Shown here: positions 42,014 to 51,000 of the stretch, one piece after another
Numbering within the stretch: position 1 is the first letter of the stretch
Layout of the letters: each line of letters starts with the position of its first letter
NCBI GenBank assembly: GCA_963741615.1
Contig: CAVUIU010000024.1
Span: 1 to 64,000, forward strand
Source: UBA9676 sp963741615
Lineage (GTDB): Bacteria > Actinomycetota > Actinomycetes > Streptosporangiales > Streptosporangiaceae
DNA length: 64,000 nt
Reading direction: 5' to 3'
Made by a program: the position numbers and the translations under genes
Notes under the pieces: model-generated
Seen by the model: only the letters and a program-made list of their open reading frames with translations
Told to the model about the DNA's origin: nothing
Database searches by the model: none

Positions 42014-43081
42014 ATGCCGTCCGTCGCGATCGTCATCAACCGCACCCGGGTCCGTGACCTGCACGGTTTCCGCCGGCGTTGCCGCGAGGCAGCGGCGGCG
42101 AGCGGCTGGGACCCGGCATTCTTTGAGACGACCCTTGACGATCGTGGCGTGGGACTGGCACGCGCGGCTGTCGCGGCCGGGGCGCGGATGGTCATCGCGG
42201 CCGGGGGCGACGGCACGGTCCGGGCCTGCGCACAAGCTCTGGCCGGCACGCGGGTCCCGGTGGCGATCGTGCCCCTGGGCACCGCCAACCTGGCCGCGCG
42301 GGCCCTTGGCGTCCCATCCAGGACCGGCGATGCGCTGGCCGCCGGTTTCGGCGGGCAGGAACGGCGGATCGACCTCGCTGTCGCCGAGATCGCTGGCGGC
42401 ACCAAGATCGCAGACGACGCAGACGACACTGGCGGCGGGGAGGTTACTAGCGGCGCTGAGGCCGCTGGCGGCACCGAGATCGCAGACGACGCTTGCGGAG
42501 CTGAGGTTGCTGGCGGCGGGGAGGTTGCTGGCGGCGCTGAGGTTGCTGGCGGCGGGGAGGTTGCTGGGGCGATGACCTTTGCCGCCATGGCGGGGATCGG
42601 CCTGGACGCGGAGGTGGTCGGCGCCACCCGGCGCCTGCTCAAGGAGCGGATCGGCTGGCTCGCCTACGGGACGGCCGGGATCGCGCACCTGCCCGGCCGG
42701 CGTGCCCGGTTCACCGTACGGCTCGACGACGGGGAGCCGCTGGCCAGGCGGGCCCGGTCAGTGGTGGTCGGCAACGCTGGGCTGCTGCCCGGCGGTTTCG
42801 TCCTGCTGCCGCGCGCCCGCCTGGACGACGGCCTGCTGGACGTGGGTATTCTCGCGCCCTCGGGCCCTACCGGCTGGGTCAGGGTGGCGCATCGCGTCAT
42901 GACCGGGAGCAGCCACGACGACCAGTGGCTAGAAAGGCACCAGGCGCGCCGGATTGAGATAAGCGCCGAAACGGAACTTCCCCGCGAGGTTGACGGCGAG
43001 GTGATCGTCCCTGGCCGCTCGCTCACGGTCACGCTGCTCCGGCGCGCGCTCACCGTCCGCGTCCCGCCCATCGGCAACTGA
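42014..43081 (+). CDS. Diacylglycerol kinase-like lipid kinase with internal repeat insertion
   Basis: 355 residues. The catalytic-domain motif MVIAAGGDGTVRACAQALAG (GGDGT) and VPLGTANLAARALG mark the DGK/NAD-kinase-like fold. The second domain has SVVVGNAGLLPGG and LDDGLLDVGIL, ending in VDGEVIVPG. Between the domains an insertion of about 60 residues (42392-42571) consists of short repeats of GGEVAGGAEVAG type, coded by 15/30-base DNA units. Such kinases phosphorylate diacylglycerol or related lipids on the inner membrane face. Protein is otherwise complete. Confidence 0.88.
   Translation: MPSVAIVINRTRVRDLHGFRRRCREAAAASGWDPAFFETTLDDRGVGLARAAVAAGARMVIAAGGDGTVRACAQALAGTRVPVAIVPLGTANLAARALGVPSRTGDALAAGFGGQERRIDLAVAEIAGGTKIADDADDTGGGEVTSGAEAAGGTEIADDACGAEVAGGGEVAGGAEVAGGGEVAGAMTFAAMAGIGLDAEVVGATRRLLKERIGWLAYGTAGIAHLPGRRARFTVRLDDGEPLARRARSVVVGNAGLLPGGFVLLPRARLDDGLLDVGILAPSGPTGWVRVAHRVMTGSSHDDQWLERHQARRIEISAETELPREVDGEVIVPGRSLTVTLLRRALTVRVPPIGN
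42392..42571 (+). repeat. In-frame tandem repeat within the DGK-like gene
   Basis: Degenerate 15-base units (GAGGTTGCTGGCGGC and variants) in multiples of three. They become nearly perfect towards 42500-42565, where GAGGTTGCTGGCGGC alternates with a GGG variant. The expansion keeps the reading frame. Confidence 0.8.
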
Positions 43082-43216
43082 CTGCGCGGGACGCGGGGAC
43101 ATGTGAGCCGGGCCGTCCTCTTACCGGGGTCTCATGGCCTGGTTCGTTAGGCTCCGGATAGGAAGAGGGCACCATACTGGGAACCAGACGGCATATCCGG
43201 GCAACGGGTGGGTGGC

Positions 43217-44218
43217 ATGCGGCTGCGGGCGGGCGTGGCAATTGATCTCGGCACGGTCAACACGCTTGTCTACGTCGCAGGGCGGGGGCTCGTGGTCGAT
43301 GAGCCGTCCGCGATCGCCATTGACAGGGCAACCGGCGGGGTGAGCGCCGTCGGACAGGTGGCGGACGCCCTGGCCGGGAAGGAACCCGTCGGCATCGAGG
43401 TGCTCCATCCCCTGCGCGACGGGGTGGTCGCCGACCTGGACGGTGCGGTTGCCATGCTGCAGGCGTTCCTGCGCCGGGCTGGCCTGCGCCGCGGGCTGCT
43501 CCGGCCCTCGGCCGTTATCTGCGTTCCTGGCGGTGCCACCTGGGTCGAACAGCGATCCCTGGCGGTGGCCGCCGGGGCGGTCAAACCCCGGTGCAACGTG
43601 CGGCTCATCGAGGAGCCGGTCGCCGCCGCTGCCGGGGCCGGCGTGGGCCCGGCCGAAGGGTCGGGCGCGTTCATCGTTGATATCGGGGGCGGCACCACCG
43701 AGGTCGCGGTGGTGGCGGGCGGCCACCTGGTGCGCGCCCAGTCGCTGCGCCTGGGGGGCAACGCCATGGACGAGGCGATCGTGCACGGCGTCAAGGCCGA
43801 GCTCGGCCTGCTCCTGGGCCGCAACGCCGCCCGGAACTTGAAGATGAACCTGGGGCTCGACGATGCCGGGACCGGATGGGTGGAAACGGTCGGGGTCGAC
43901 GCGGCGAGCCGCACCCCCCGGGTGGAGCATGTACCGGGCCGGCTCGTGGCGGCAGCGCTGGAGAACCTGGTCGCGATGATCGTTTCGTCGGTGAAGGAGA
44001 TGCTTTCCGACATCCCGCCGAACCTCGCCGAGGACGTCGTGCGGGGGAAGATCCGCCTCGCGGGCGGCGGGGCACTGCTACCCGGCCTGGCCAGCCGGAT
44101 CGAGGTGGCCACCGGCATTCCCGTCCTGGTCGTCGACGACCCGCTGCGGTGCGTCGTCCGCGGCGCCGCCGAGATCCTGGAGCGCGGCGGCGGGCCCTCA
44201 GCCGCCGGGACTTCCTAG
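43217..44218 (+). CDS. MreB/Mbl-like actin homologue
   Basis: 333 residues with the five actin-fold motifs: VAIDLGTVNTLVYV (phosphate 1), a connect-1 region, VDIGGGTTEVAVV (phosphate 2), RLIEEPVAAAAG, and KIRLAGGGALLPGLASRI (adenosine loop). MreB helix segments are seen in LGGNAMDEAIVHG. ATG 43217 with GGGTGGGTGG upstream. No mreCD genes follow, so this is a stand-alone paralogue rather than the main rod-shape operon. It may act in spore wall or localised wall growth (inference). Confidence 0.88.
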   Translation: MRLRAGVAIDLGTVNTLVYVAGRGLVVDEPSAIAIDRATGGVSAVGQVADALAGKEPVGIEVLHPLRDGVVADLDGAVAMLQAFLRRAGLRRGLLRPSAVICVPGGATWVEQRSLAVAAGAVKPRCNVRLIEEPVAAAAGAGVGPAEGSGAFIVDIGGGTTEVAVVAGGHLVRAQSLRLGGNAMDEAIVHGVKAELGLLLGRNAARNLKMNLGLDDAGTGWVETVGVDAASRTPRVEHVPGRLVAAALENLVAMIVSSVKEMLSDIPPNLAEDVVRGKIRLAGGGALLPGLASRIEVATGIPVLVVDDPLRCVVRGAAEILERGGGPSAAGTS

Positions 44219-44219
44219 C

Positions 44220-44242
44220 GCGGCGGCTGGCCGGCCCGCCGC
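44220..44242. terminator. Hairpin between convergent genes
   Basis: Arms GCGGCGG (44220-44226) and CCGCCGC (44236-44242) with a nine-base loop lie just after the mreB-like stop and before the convergent enoyl-CoA hydratase stop. No U-tract is present. It could end transcription in both directions. Confidence 0.4.
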
Positions 44243-44256
44243 GGGCGTTGCCGCCG

Positions 44257-45036
44257 TCACTGACGCCCGCGGCGCCACTGCGGCTTGCGTTTGCCCAGAA
44301 ACGCCCGCATGCCTTCCCGTGCGTCGGGCAGCTGGCTGGTCGCCGCCATCACCTCGACGGCATAGGCGTAGGCCTTGGGCTGGTCGAGATCGATCTGGGC
44401 GTACAGGGCCTGCTTGCCGATGCCCTTGCTCTCCGCGGACCCCTGCGTGACACGCTCCAGCAGATCCGCCGTGGCGGAATCGAGCTGACCGGCCGGCACC
44501 ACCCGGTTGACCAGGCCCCAGTCCAGCGCGGTCCGGGCATCGATGGTCTCGCCCGACAGAGCCATCTCGGCGGCCCGCTTCCGGCCGACGTTGCGTGCGA
44601 TCGCCACCATCGGGGTGTGGCAGAACCAGCCTCCCTTGCCACCCGGAGCGGCGAAGCCGGCGGCCTCGCTGGCCACGGCGAGGTCGGCGCTCGCGACCAG
44701 TTGACAGCCGGCCGCCGTGGCCAGCCCGTGCACCCGCGCGACGACGGGCTGGGGCACCTGCTGGATGAGCGTCATCAGCTCGGTGCAGGTCACCAGCAGC
44801 GAGCGAACCGCCGACAGATCGCCATCCACGACATCGGCGAAATCGTGCCCGGCACAGAACACCGGGCCGTTGCCCGCCAGCACGATGCCCAGGGCGTCGC
44901 TGTCCCCGATCTGGCGCAGCGCAGTGATCAGCTCCTGCATGTGCGCCAGGGACAGGGCGTTTCGCCGCTCGGGCCGGTTCATGGTGACGGTGGCGAAGTC
45001 GCCCGACCGCGCGACCAGGATGTGCTCGAATCCCAT
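44257..45036 (-). CDS. Enoyl-CoA hydratase/isomerase family protein
   Basis: 259 residues of the crotonase fold: TVTMNRPERRNALS at the N terminus, VFCAGHDFAD (oxyanion hole 1), VHGLATAAGCQLVASADLAVA (oxyanion hole 2), and GLVNRVVP. The usual catalytic Glu pair is not evident: hole 2 reads ATAAGCQL and the next segment GFAAPGGKGG. The protein resembles ECHDC3-type members of unclear activity. Single gene with convergent and divergent neighbours. Confidence 0.88.
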   Translation of the reverse strand: MGFEHILVARSGDFATVTMNRPERRNALSLAHMQELITALRQIGDSDALGIVLAGNGPVFCAGHDFADVVDGDLSAVRSLLVTCTELMTLIQQVPQPVVARVHGLATAAGCQLVASADLAVASEAAGFAAPGGKGGWFCHTPMVAIARNVGRKRAAEMALSGETIDARTALDWGLVNRVVPAGQLDSATADLLERVTQGSAESKGIGKQALYAQIDLDQPKAYAYAVEVMAATSQLPDAREGMRAFLGKRKPQWRRGRQ

Positions 45037-45082
45037 GGCGGCCTCCTCTGCCCTTCGAGCCTACGCTGGCCGGCAGCGACGG

Positions 45083-46264
45083 TCAGTGGCTGGCGGGCAG
45101 GCGCGTGGGCGGTATCTGGGTCGTGAGGACGGCCAGGGCTGACGCCTCCGCGGTCATGGTCGGCGCCCGGAACGGCCCGGCCCAGCTGATGCCGAACGCC
45201 GCGCCTCGTCTGTCGTTGGCCCATACGCTCGCGGCGTTCCTGCGCATGTACCCCCGGTAGGCGGCACCCCCCACGCGGTCGTACAGCAGCTTCAGGTTCT
45301 CCATGAAGATGCCCTTGAACATCGGCCCGTCCCGCCCGCAGGACCGTCGGGGGCACGGCTCACGGAGGATGCCATGCGGGCTGAGAACGGCGCTGCCCAT
45401 GACCGCATGGGCCACCTGGCCGGCCGTGACCAGGAGCGACCGCTGGCCCGTCATCCCGGCCAGGGACACGAGGGCACCGATGAGCGTTCCCTGGTTGTAA
45501 GTCCAGGTCGGTGAGCCCAGCTTGGGCCGGCATCCCGTCAGGCCGTCAACGACCAGATGGGAGCCGGTGAGCAGACCGCTGGCCGAGAACCATGCCCACT
45601 CCCGGAGCGCCCATCTCGCGTACCTGGTGTCACCCGGGGTCTCCTGGTGCAGCAGGACAGCATCCAGCAGGAACTCCTCGTTGGTGATGGCGTTCTTGTA
45701 CGGCCGGCGCGCGTGCCACAGGACACCCCCGCCACAGGCCGGCGTCCAGCCCTTGGCCATGGCGGCGAACACGGTCTTGGCCTGGCGGAGGTACGCCCGG
45801 TCCCCGGTCAGGTCGTAGGCTTTGATCCAGGTCAGCACCCACCAGCCGTCGTCGTCGTAGTACACGTCGTGGAAGCCGTCGCCGCGATGGTGTGCCCGGT
45901 AGGTGGCGCTCAGGTCGCCGAGGTAGGCCCGTGACCCTGTTGCGCGCATGTAGTCGATGGTGGCCGCGAGCGAACTCGCGGCCTGCCACAGGTGCGTCGC
46001 GCTGTAGGAATGCCGGGCCCTGCGCTGCAGTTGCGCGGCCGCCACCGCCGCCTCGGCGGCGAACCCGCCGGATGCCGCGTGGCCCCGCGGAACCACCGGC
46101 GTGGCGGCCGGGTCCGGGGCGGCCGGGCCGGCGGCGGTGGACCTGGCGTAGCCGACGCCGATGGCCGCGAGCACAGCCACCAGGACGGTCATTCTGGTGG
46201 CTCTCGCGACGGCCCGCCAGCGGCCGTGCCGGCCGCCGGCTCCGGTGTTCGTCCAGTCCCACAT
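45083..46264 (-). CDS. Secreted glycoside hydrolase family 76 protein (alpha-1,6-mannanase-like)
   Basis: 393 residues. The N terminus has a hydrophobic signal/anchor (MTVLVAVLAAIGVGYA). The catalytic domain shows YYDDDGWWVLTWIKAYDLTGD (the DD pair of GH76), ACGGGVLWHARRPYKNAITNEEF, GSPTWTYNQGTLIGALV and FKGIFMENL, all typical of GH76. It likely cleaves alpha-1,6-mannan of the envelope or of fungi. ATG 46264 is chosen as the sequence before it is not protein-like. Divergent from the GH3 lipoprotein gene. Confidence 0.88.
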   Translation of the reverse strand: MWDWTNTGAGGRHGRWRAVARATRMTVLVAVLAAIGVGYARSTAAGPAAPDPAATPVVPRGHAASGGFAAEAAVAAAQLQRRARHSYSATHLWQAASSLAATIDYMRATGSRAYLGDLSATYRAHHRGDGFHDVYYDDDGWWVLTWIKAYDLTGDRAYLRQAKTVFAAMAKGWTPACGGGVLWHARRPYKNAITNEEFLLDAVLLHQETPGDTRYARWALREWAWFSASGLLTGSHLVVDGLTGCRPKLGSPTWTYNQGTLIGALVSLAGMTGQRSLLVTAGQVAHAVMGSAVLSPHGILREPCPRRSCGRDGPMFKGIFMENLKLLYDRVGGAAYRGYMRRNAASVWANDRRGAAFGISWAGPFRAPTMTAEASALAVLTTQIPPTRLPASH

Positions 46265-46497
46265 GGGTTGTTCTTCGCCAGCACCGTCTGCCTGGGAACC
46301 CTGCCGGGGAGCGCCGGGAGTACCCACAGAGCCATGGGCCTGCACCGGGCACCCTGCTCCGGACAATATCCGACGCTCCCCGGAGCCGATCCGCGGGATG
46401 GGAATCATTTGGGGGTTCGGCTTGTATCCGTGTGCGCCCGTCATGCACTCTTTGCCCTGGACATAGCAGCTGCCGCAGTCATGCCGTCAGGGGATAG

Positions 46498-47733
46498 ATG
46501 GTCACCTCGGCCAGGGATCGAAGGACGCCGCGCGCCGTCGGCCCGCTCGCCGCGGCCCTGTGCGCGATGACGCTCGTCTCCTGCGCGGGCTCAGCCGGGC
46601 AGTCGCCGGCGGCCCGGCAGTCGCCGGTGTCGCGGCGGGCGGCTGCGCCAGGTACGGCTGGCTCGCCCGCGGCCGGTTCGCACCCGGCTACGCCACCGCC
46701 GGCCGCCCTGCCCAGGCTCACGCCTGCGCAGATGGCCGGCCAGCGGGTGATCTACAGCTACCCGGGGCTCGACCCGCCGGCCACCTTGCTGAGCTGGATC
46801 CGGCACGGCGAGGTCGGCGGGGTCATCTTCTTCGGCGCCAACATCTCCAGCCTGGCCCAGATCACCGGTGTGATCAGGGAGCTTGACCAGGCCAACGCCA
46901 GCCCGCAGAACCCGCTGCACGCCGTTCCGCTGCTGCTGATGACAGACCAGGAGGGCGGCCAGGTCCGCCGCCTGCCCGGGCCGCCGCTGCTGTCAGAGAA
47001 GGAGGTCGGCCAGTCGGCCCGTCCCGCGGCCGCGGCGGCCGCCGCTGGCACCGGCGCGGCGCGGAACCTGGCCGGCGTCGGCATGAACGTGAATCTGGCG
47101 CCGGTGCTGGACGTTTACCGCTCCGTAGGCGGCTTCGATGACGAGTTCGGCCGCTCCTACAGCGGCGACCCGCACACGGTGTCTGCACTCGGCGCCCGCT
47201 TCATCGAGGCCCAGCAGGCCGCCGGCGTCGCGGCGACCGCCAAGCACTTCCCGGGCCTCGGCCCGGCGGCCCGCTCGCAGAACACCGACCAGGGGCCGGT
47301 GACGTTGTACCTGTCCCGGCACTCGCTGCGCACGATCGACGAGTACCCCTACCGGGCGGCGATCGCCGCCGGGGTCAAGCTCGTGATGGTGTCCTGGGCC
47401 GTGTACCCGGCACTGGCCACGAAAACGCCGGCCGGGCTGTCGTCCGCCATCGTCGGCGGCGAGCTGCGCAAGCGGCTCGGTTTCACCGGGGTCACGATCA
47501 CTGACGCGCTGGAGGCCGGCGCCCTCCAGCCGTTCGGCACGACCAGGCGCCGGGCCACGCTGGCCGCACGGGCGGGGATGGACCTGATTCTGTGCTCGAG
47601 CCAGAAGCCGGGCCAGGGCGAGCAGGCCAGAATCGCCCTGGCGGAGGGGATCAGCGGCGGGACGCTGAGCACCAGCGTCTTCACCGCCGCGCTGGCGCGG
47701 ATCGTCGCCCTGCGCTCCGGCCTGCACGGCTAG
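46498..47733 (+). CDS. Glycoside hydrolase family 3 lipoprotein (NagZ-like)
   Basis: 411 residues. The signal ends in LVSCAGS (lipobox-like), then a Ser/Ala/Pro linker, then a GH3 N domain: GGVIFFGANI, LMTDQEGGQVRRLPG, NLAPVLDV, AATAKHFPGLG and GVTITDALEAGAL (nucleophile Asp). The NagZ acid/base Asp-His dyad after KHFPG is replaced: KHFPGLGPAARSQNTDQ rather than the GxxxxDSH form, a variant I have seen in other actinobacterial members. AGGGGATAG precedes the ATG. It may trim muropeptides or other glycans. Confidence 0.85.
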   Translation: MVTSARDRRTPRAVGPLAAALCAMTLVSCAGSAGQSPAARQSPVSRRAAAPGTAGSPAAGSHPATPPPAALPRLTPAQMAGQRVIYSYPGLDPPATLLSWIRHGEVGGVIFFGANISSLAQITGVIRELDQANASPQNPLHAVPLLLMTDQEGGQVRRLPGPPLLSEKEVGQSARPAAAAAAAGTGAARNLAGVGMNVNLAPVLDVYRSVGGFDDEFGRSYSGDPHTVSALGARFIEAQQAAGVAATAKHFPGLGPAARSQNTDQGPVTLYLSRHSLRTIDEYPYRAAIAAGVKLVMVSWAVYPALATKTPAGLSSAIVGGELRKRLGFTGVTITDALEAGALQPFGTTRRRATLAARAGMDLILCSSQKPGQGEQARIALAEGISGGTLSTSVFTAALARIVALRSGLHG

Positions 47734-48512
47734 GACAGGCCATGGAGGGCCAGGAAGCGCTCGATCATGGGATTCACCTGGCCGGGCACCTCGAGCTGGT
47801 TGAAATGACCGGCCCCCACCGTCTGCCCGGTGGTGATCGCCGGGCACAGGCGGCGCAGCTCGGCGGACGCGTTGGAAGGCACTGCCGAGCCGATCGAGAG
47901 CACCGGCGCGGTGGCCCCGCTGAGCGCGCTGGCGCCGTCGAATTCGCCCATGGCCTGCATGAGACTGGCGGCGATCCCCGGTGAGGTTCCCGCCATGCCC
48001 TCGATGATGGCAGCCCGCCGGATCACGTCGGTGGGCAGGAACATCCCCGCGGCGAACGTCGCGCGCCACGACCCGTCCTCGTCGGCGGCCACCGCAGCGG
48101 CGGACTCACGGAAGAACCTCTTGGCCTTCTCGTTCGTGATCGGGGCCGGGTCGACCATCACCAGCGCGCGTACCGCGCCGGGCCGGGCGGCACACACCAG
48201 CCCGATCAGGGCGCCCAGGCTGTGGCCGACCAGCACGGGCGCGCTGAAGCCGGCCGCGGCGGCGACGCCGAGCACATCGTCGGCCAGCACGCCGAGGTCG
48301 TAGCCGCCGGGACGGGGCTCTGGGCCGTCGCTGTCGCCGTGCCCGCGCAGGTCCATGGCCGCGACGGCGTGGCCCGCGGCGAAGTGCTCGAATTGGGGTG
48401 CGAAGTATGAGCGGTCGCAGCACCAGCCGTGGACGAAGAGCAGGGGCGGCTCGCCGGCGCCGGCGGTGTCGTAGACCAGCCGGACGCCGGCCATGGAAAG
48501 GGACTCTGCCAT
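47730..48512 (-). CDS. Alpha/beta hydrolase
   Basis: 260 residues. Oxyanion region LLFVHGWCCDRSYF, nucleophile elbow VGHSLGALIG (Ser), Asp near VMVDPAP/FDGASALSG, and the C-terminal His in VGAGHFNQLEVP. ATG 48512 is chosen because GGGAG stands five bases before it; the GTG at 48518 would place the ribosome site too close. It overlaps or abuts the WYL-type regulator gene, so it is probably co-transcribed. Its substrate is an ester or haloalkane-like compound, unknown. Confidence 0.88.
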   Translation of the reverse strand: MAESLSMAGVRLVYDTAGAGEPPLLFVHGWCCDRSYFAPQFEHFAAGHAVAAMDLRGHGDSDGPEPRPGGYDLGVLADDVLGVAAAAGFSAPVLVGHSLGALIGLVCAARPGAVRALVMVDPAPITNEKAKRFFRESAAAVAADEDGSWRATFAAGMFLPTDVIRRAAIIEGMAGTSPGIAASLMQAMGEFDGASALSGATAPVLSIGSAVPSNASAELRRLCPAITTGQTVGAGHFNQLEVPGQVNPMIERFLALHGLS

Positions 48513-48514
48513 GA

Positions 48515-49051
48515 TCACTCCCTGTCGTCCGGGACCGCGTGCAGGCCCGCTATCTGCCTGGCCGTCTGGCCGATCCTGGCACGCAGCTCCGGCGGCCCGA
48601 TGACCTCGACGTCAGCCCCGAGGGCGAGCATGTCGAGCGCCGCGGCGTCGAACGAGTCGATCCGCACCCAGGCCTCCACCCAGCCCTCGCGGCCGGCGAC
48701 GGGCGGGGTGCTCCGGCGGATCCGGACACCGGCCGGCCGGCCCAGCAGCGCCGCGAGCCGGCGGCCGCGCGGGGACAGCCGGACCCGCGCCCGCCGGGCC
48801 CTGGCGTCGGCCGCCAGGGCGTGCCGCATCGAGGCGGAAGCCGGCAGGTCGCTCGTGAACCCGTCGATCAGCTCGAAACCACCCTGGCAGCCGCGGACGG
48901 CGTAGACCGGGATGCCGGCCGCACCGAGAGCCTCGATGTCGCGCAGGATCGTGCGCTGTGAGACCTCGAGCTCGTCGGCGAGCTGCCTGGCGCTCATCCG
49001 GCCGCGGGCCTGAAGCAGGCCCAGCAGCCCGACCAGGCGGCTGGCTCGCAC
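48515..49051 (-). CDS. DeoR/WYL-type HTH transcriptional regulator, short form
   Basis: 178 residues. The N-terminal HTH_11 domain (RLVGLLGLLQARGRMSARQLADELEVSQRTILRDIEALGAAGIPVYAVRG, over residues 5-55) is the standard start of WYL-domain regulators. The C terminus keeps only the final VEAWVRIDSFDAAALDMLALGADVEVIGPPELR part, so the middle WYL barrel is shortened compared with the usual 300-330 residues. It probably controls the coupled alpha/beta hydrolase gene. Confidence 0.85.
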   Translation of the reverse strand: MRASRLVGLLGLLQARGRMSARQLADELEVSQRTILRDIEALGAAGIPVYAVRGCQGGFELIDGFTSDLPASASMRHALAADARARRARVRLSPRGRRLAALLGRPAGVRIRRSTPPVAGREGWVEAWVRIDSFDAAALDMLALGADVEVIGPPELRARIGQTARQIAGLHAVPDDRE

Positions 49052-49138
49052 GGGGCCAAGGATAACCGAGAATCATGACAGAAGATGTCATGTATCGGCT
49101 GCCATAATCGCTGGATCTGCCGTGAAGGGAGCAGCGCG

Positions 49139-49555
49139 ATGACGGCTCAAGCCGATGGATCCGGGACCGCCAATGATCCGTGGATCCTGACCACCCCACC
49201 GGGCAAGTCCGAGTTCGAGGCGTGGCGCGACGAGGATTCCGACCCGCCTGCCCTGGTCGTCCAGGTCGGCACGACCCAGCTGCGCTACCGGCTGCGCTGC
49301 GTTGACGACCTGCACGCGATGCTGAAGGAGCAGGGCGACTGGGTGCCGCTGGGCAACGCCGACGAGCAGAAGCCGGCCGCTGAAGGCACGGTCGAGGCCT
49401 GGGGCCGCTCGCCGGCCAACCCGGTCGGTGGCTGGTACGGGCTGAAGAAGGGGCTGCGCGGCCGGTTCGGCAACTACGTTCCGCCGGTCCTGGAGGCGCT
49501 CGGGCTGGCCGAGGTCGAACACAACCCACGCAACAACCGGATGCGCGCCCGCTGA
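49139..49555 (+). CDS. Conserved hypothetical protein (DUF6855-like)
   Basis: 138 residues, AAGGGAG before the ATG. Highly protein-like and reminiscent of a widely conserved small actinobacterial protein: NDPWILTTPPGKSEFEAWRDE, LRYRLRCVDDLHAMLKEQGDW, VPLGNADEQKPAAEGTVEAW and the C-terminal EHNPRNNRMRA. I recall this as DUF6855 but cannot confirm it. No catalytic motif recognised. Downstream is a hairpin. Confidence 0.8.
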   Translation: MTAQADGSGTANDPWILTTPPGKSEFEAWRDEDSDPPALVVQVGTTQLRYRLRCVDDLHAMLKEQGDWVPLGNADEQKPAAEGTVEAWGRSPANPVGGWYGLKKGLRGRFGNYVPPVLEALGLAEVEHNPRNNRMRAR

Positions 49556-49571
49556 CCGAGAGGCCCCAGAG

Positions 49572-49627
49572 CCATGATCACGGACGATCACATGCGGTTT
49601 TCGCGGGGCAATAGTCCGTGATCATGG
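49572..49627. terminator. Inverted repeat downstream of the hypothetical gene
   Basis: Perfect 14-base arms CCATGATCACGGAC (49572-49585) and GTCCGTGATCATGG (49614-49627) enclose a 28-base loop, starting 17 bases after the 49555 stop. The core CATGATC is shared with the repeat at 35-88. Confidence 0.55.
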
Positions 49628-49741
49628 TGGCAGCCCAGCGCCGCATCTTGTGCCGCGGCGCTGTCTCGTCCATGGTTGGGGAGGCGCCTCGCGCGGAGCC
49701 GCCGCACCGGACGCGGTACGCCCGCGGCTCCAGGAAAGAGC

Positions 49742-50830
49742 ATGGCAAGTCATCAGGGTGGGGGACAGCGGCCAGCGGGTATCCGGGATGTCGCCCGGAT
49801 GGCTGGCGTATCGGTAGCCTCGGCGAGCTTCGCACTCAACGGCCAGCCGGGCGTCGCGCAAGATACGCGCAAGCGCATCCTGGCGGCCGCCGCCACGCTC
49901 GGCTACCGCGCCAACATGCAGGCACGGGCGCTGCGGCGGGGGCAGACCACCACCTACGGCATGGTGGTCCGCAACTTCGCCAACCCGTTCTTCCTCGAAG
50001 TGCTGGCGGGGGCCGAGGAGATCGCCGGTGAGTGCGGCGCCACGCTGCTGGTCCTGGATTCGCGTTACTCGCTGGAGCGCGAGCGCAGGCATGTGCGGGA
50101 GATGGCCGCCCAGCGCCTGGCCGGCCTGGCGATCGCCTCCGTTGGGAGCGGCGAGTCGATCCGGCTCTGGCAGGAACTGCGGCCCGGTGCGCCGGTCGTG
50201 GCCCTGAACACGGCGGTGGACGGCGCCACCGGTGTTTCGCGGGTCTGCCCGGACAACGCCGCCGCGGTCGAGTTGCCGCTGCGCCGCCTCGCCGAGCTTG
50301 GGCACGGCCGCGCCGCGTTCCTGTCGGCACCCCGGCACCTGATGGCGGACCCGGACCGGCTCGGTACCTTCCGGCGGCTCGCCCCCGAACTCGGCCTGCG
50401 GCCCCGCGTGATGTATTCCCCGCTGAGCCTGGCCGACGTCCGGCAGGCCACGCTGCGGCTGCTGGCGGGCAGGAGCGCCCCGACCGCCATCATCACCAAT
50501 TCCGACTACACGGCACACGCGGTCTACAAGGCCGCGCGTGAGCTGTCGCTGCGGATCGGGCCTGAGATCTCCATCGTGGGCCACGATGACCTGCCCACGT
50601 CCGAGCTGCTCGATCCGCCGCTGGCGACCATCGCGCTGGACGGGCGGGAAATGGGCCGGATACTGATGCTCCGCCTGCTCCAGCGGGAACCCCCCGGCGA
50701 CTACGTCGCGCCCGTCCAGCTTGTCGAGAGGGCTTCCCTTCAAGCTCCGGGAATCCCCTGTTCACCAGGGATTCACCGGGCCCGGCGGCCACCGGCCGCT
50801 GCCGTGCGTCAACTCGATAACGAACCTTGA
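49742..50830 (+). CDS. LacI family transcriptional regulator
   Basis: 362 residues. The N-terminal HTH reads RDVARMAGVSVASASFALNGQPGVAQDTRKRILAAAATLGY (split across residues 14-55), with the hinge following. The periplasmic-binding-like sensor has VRNFANPFFLEVLAGAEE, NSDYTAHAVYKAARELSL and VGHDDLPTSELLDPPL. ATG 49742 starts the conserved region. It lies just before an ABC importer operon with a LacI-type palindrome in between, so it probably represses the importer in the absence of its inducer. Confidence 0.92.
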   Translation: MASHQGGGQRPAGIRDVARMAGVSVASASFALNGQPGVAQDTRKRILAAAATLGYRANMQARALRRGQTTTYGMVVRNFANPFFLEVLAGAEEIAGECGATLLVLDSRYSLERERRHVREMAAQRLAGLAIASVGSGESIRLWQELRPGAPVVALNTAVDGATGVSRVCPDNAAAVELPLRRLAELGHGRAAFLSAPRHLMADPDRLGTFRRLAPELGLRPRVMYSPLSLADVRQATLRLLAGRSAPTAIITNSDYTAHAVYKAARELSLRIGPEISIVGHDDLPTSELLDPPLATIALDGREMGRILMLRLLQREPPGDYVAPVQLVERASLQAPGIPCSPGIHRARRPPAAAVRQLDNEP

Positions 50831-50874
50831 CACCCAGGTCAGGGTGGGTGAGCATACCGAATGCTAAACGTTTA
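50827..50874 (+). promoter_or_regulatory. Promoter-like TTGACA with LacI-type operator TAAACGTTTA
   Basis: TTGACA (50827-50832) overlaps the LacI stop codon and could be a -35 element, with a weak -10 around 50851-50858 (AGCATACC). TAAACGTTTA (50865-50874) is a perfect palindrome with the central CG typical of LacI/PurR operators, placed where a bound repressor would block the importer promoter. Confidence 0.6.
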
Positions 50875-51000
50875 AGACGTTGCGTCCGGTGCTGGGCACC
50901 GGGGCGGGCTCCGCCGACCTCCTGACTGGCTCCAGTGCCGTGAGTTACCGGGTGGCCGCAGTCCGCCGGGGGATGGGGAAAGCCGACAGGAGGAAATCGC

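Noticed and set aside
41705..42688. 327-codon minus-strand ORF with ASNLPAASNLS repeats
   Set aside because: Antisense to the repeat insertion of the DGK-like gene.
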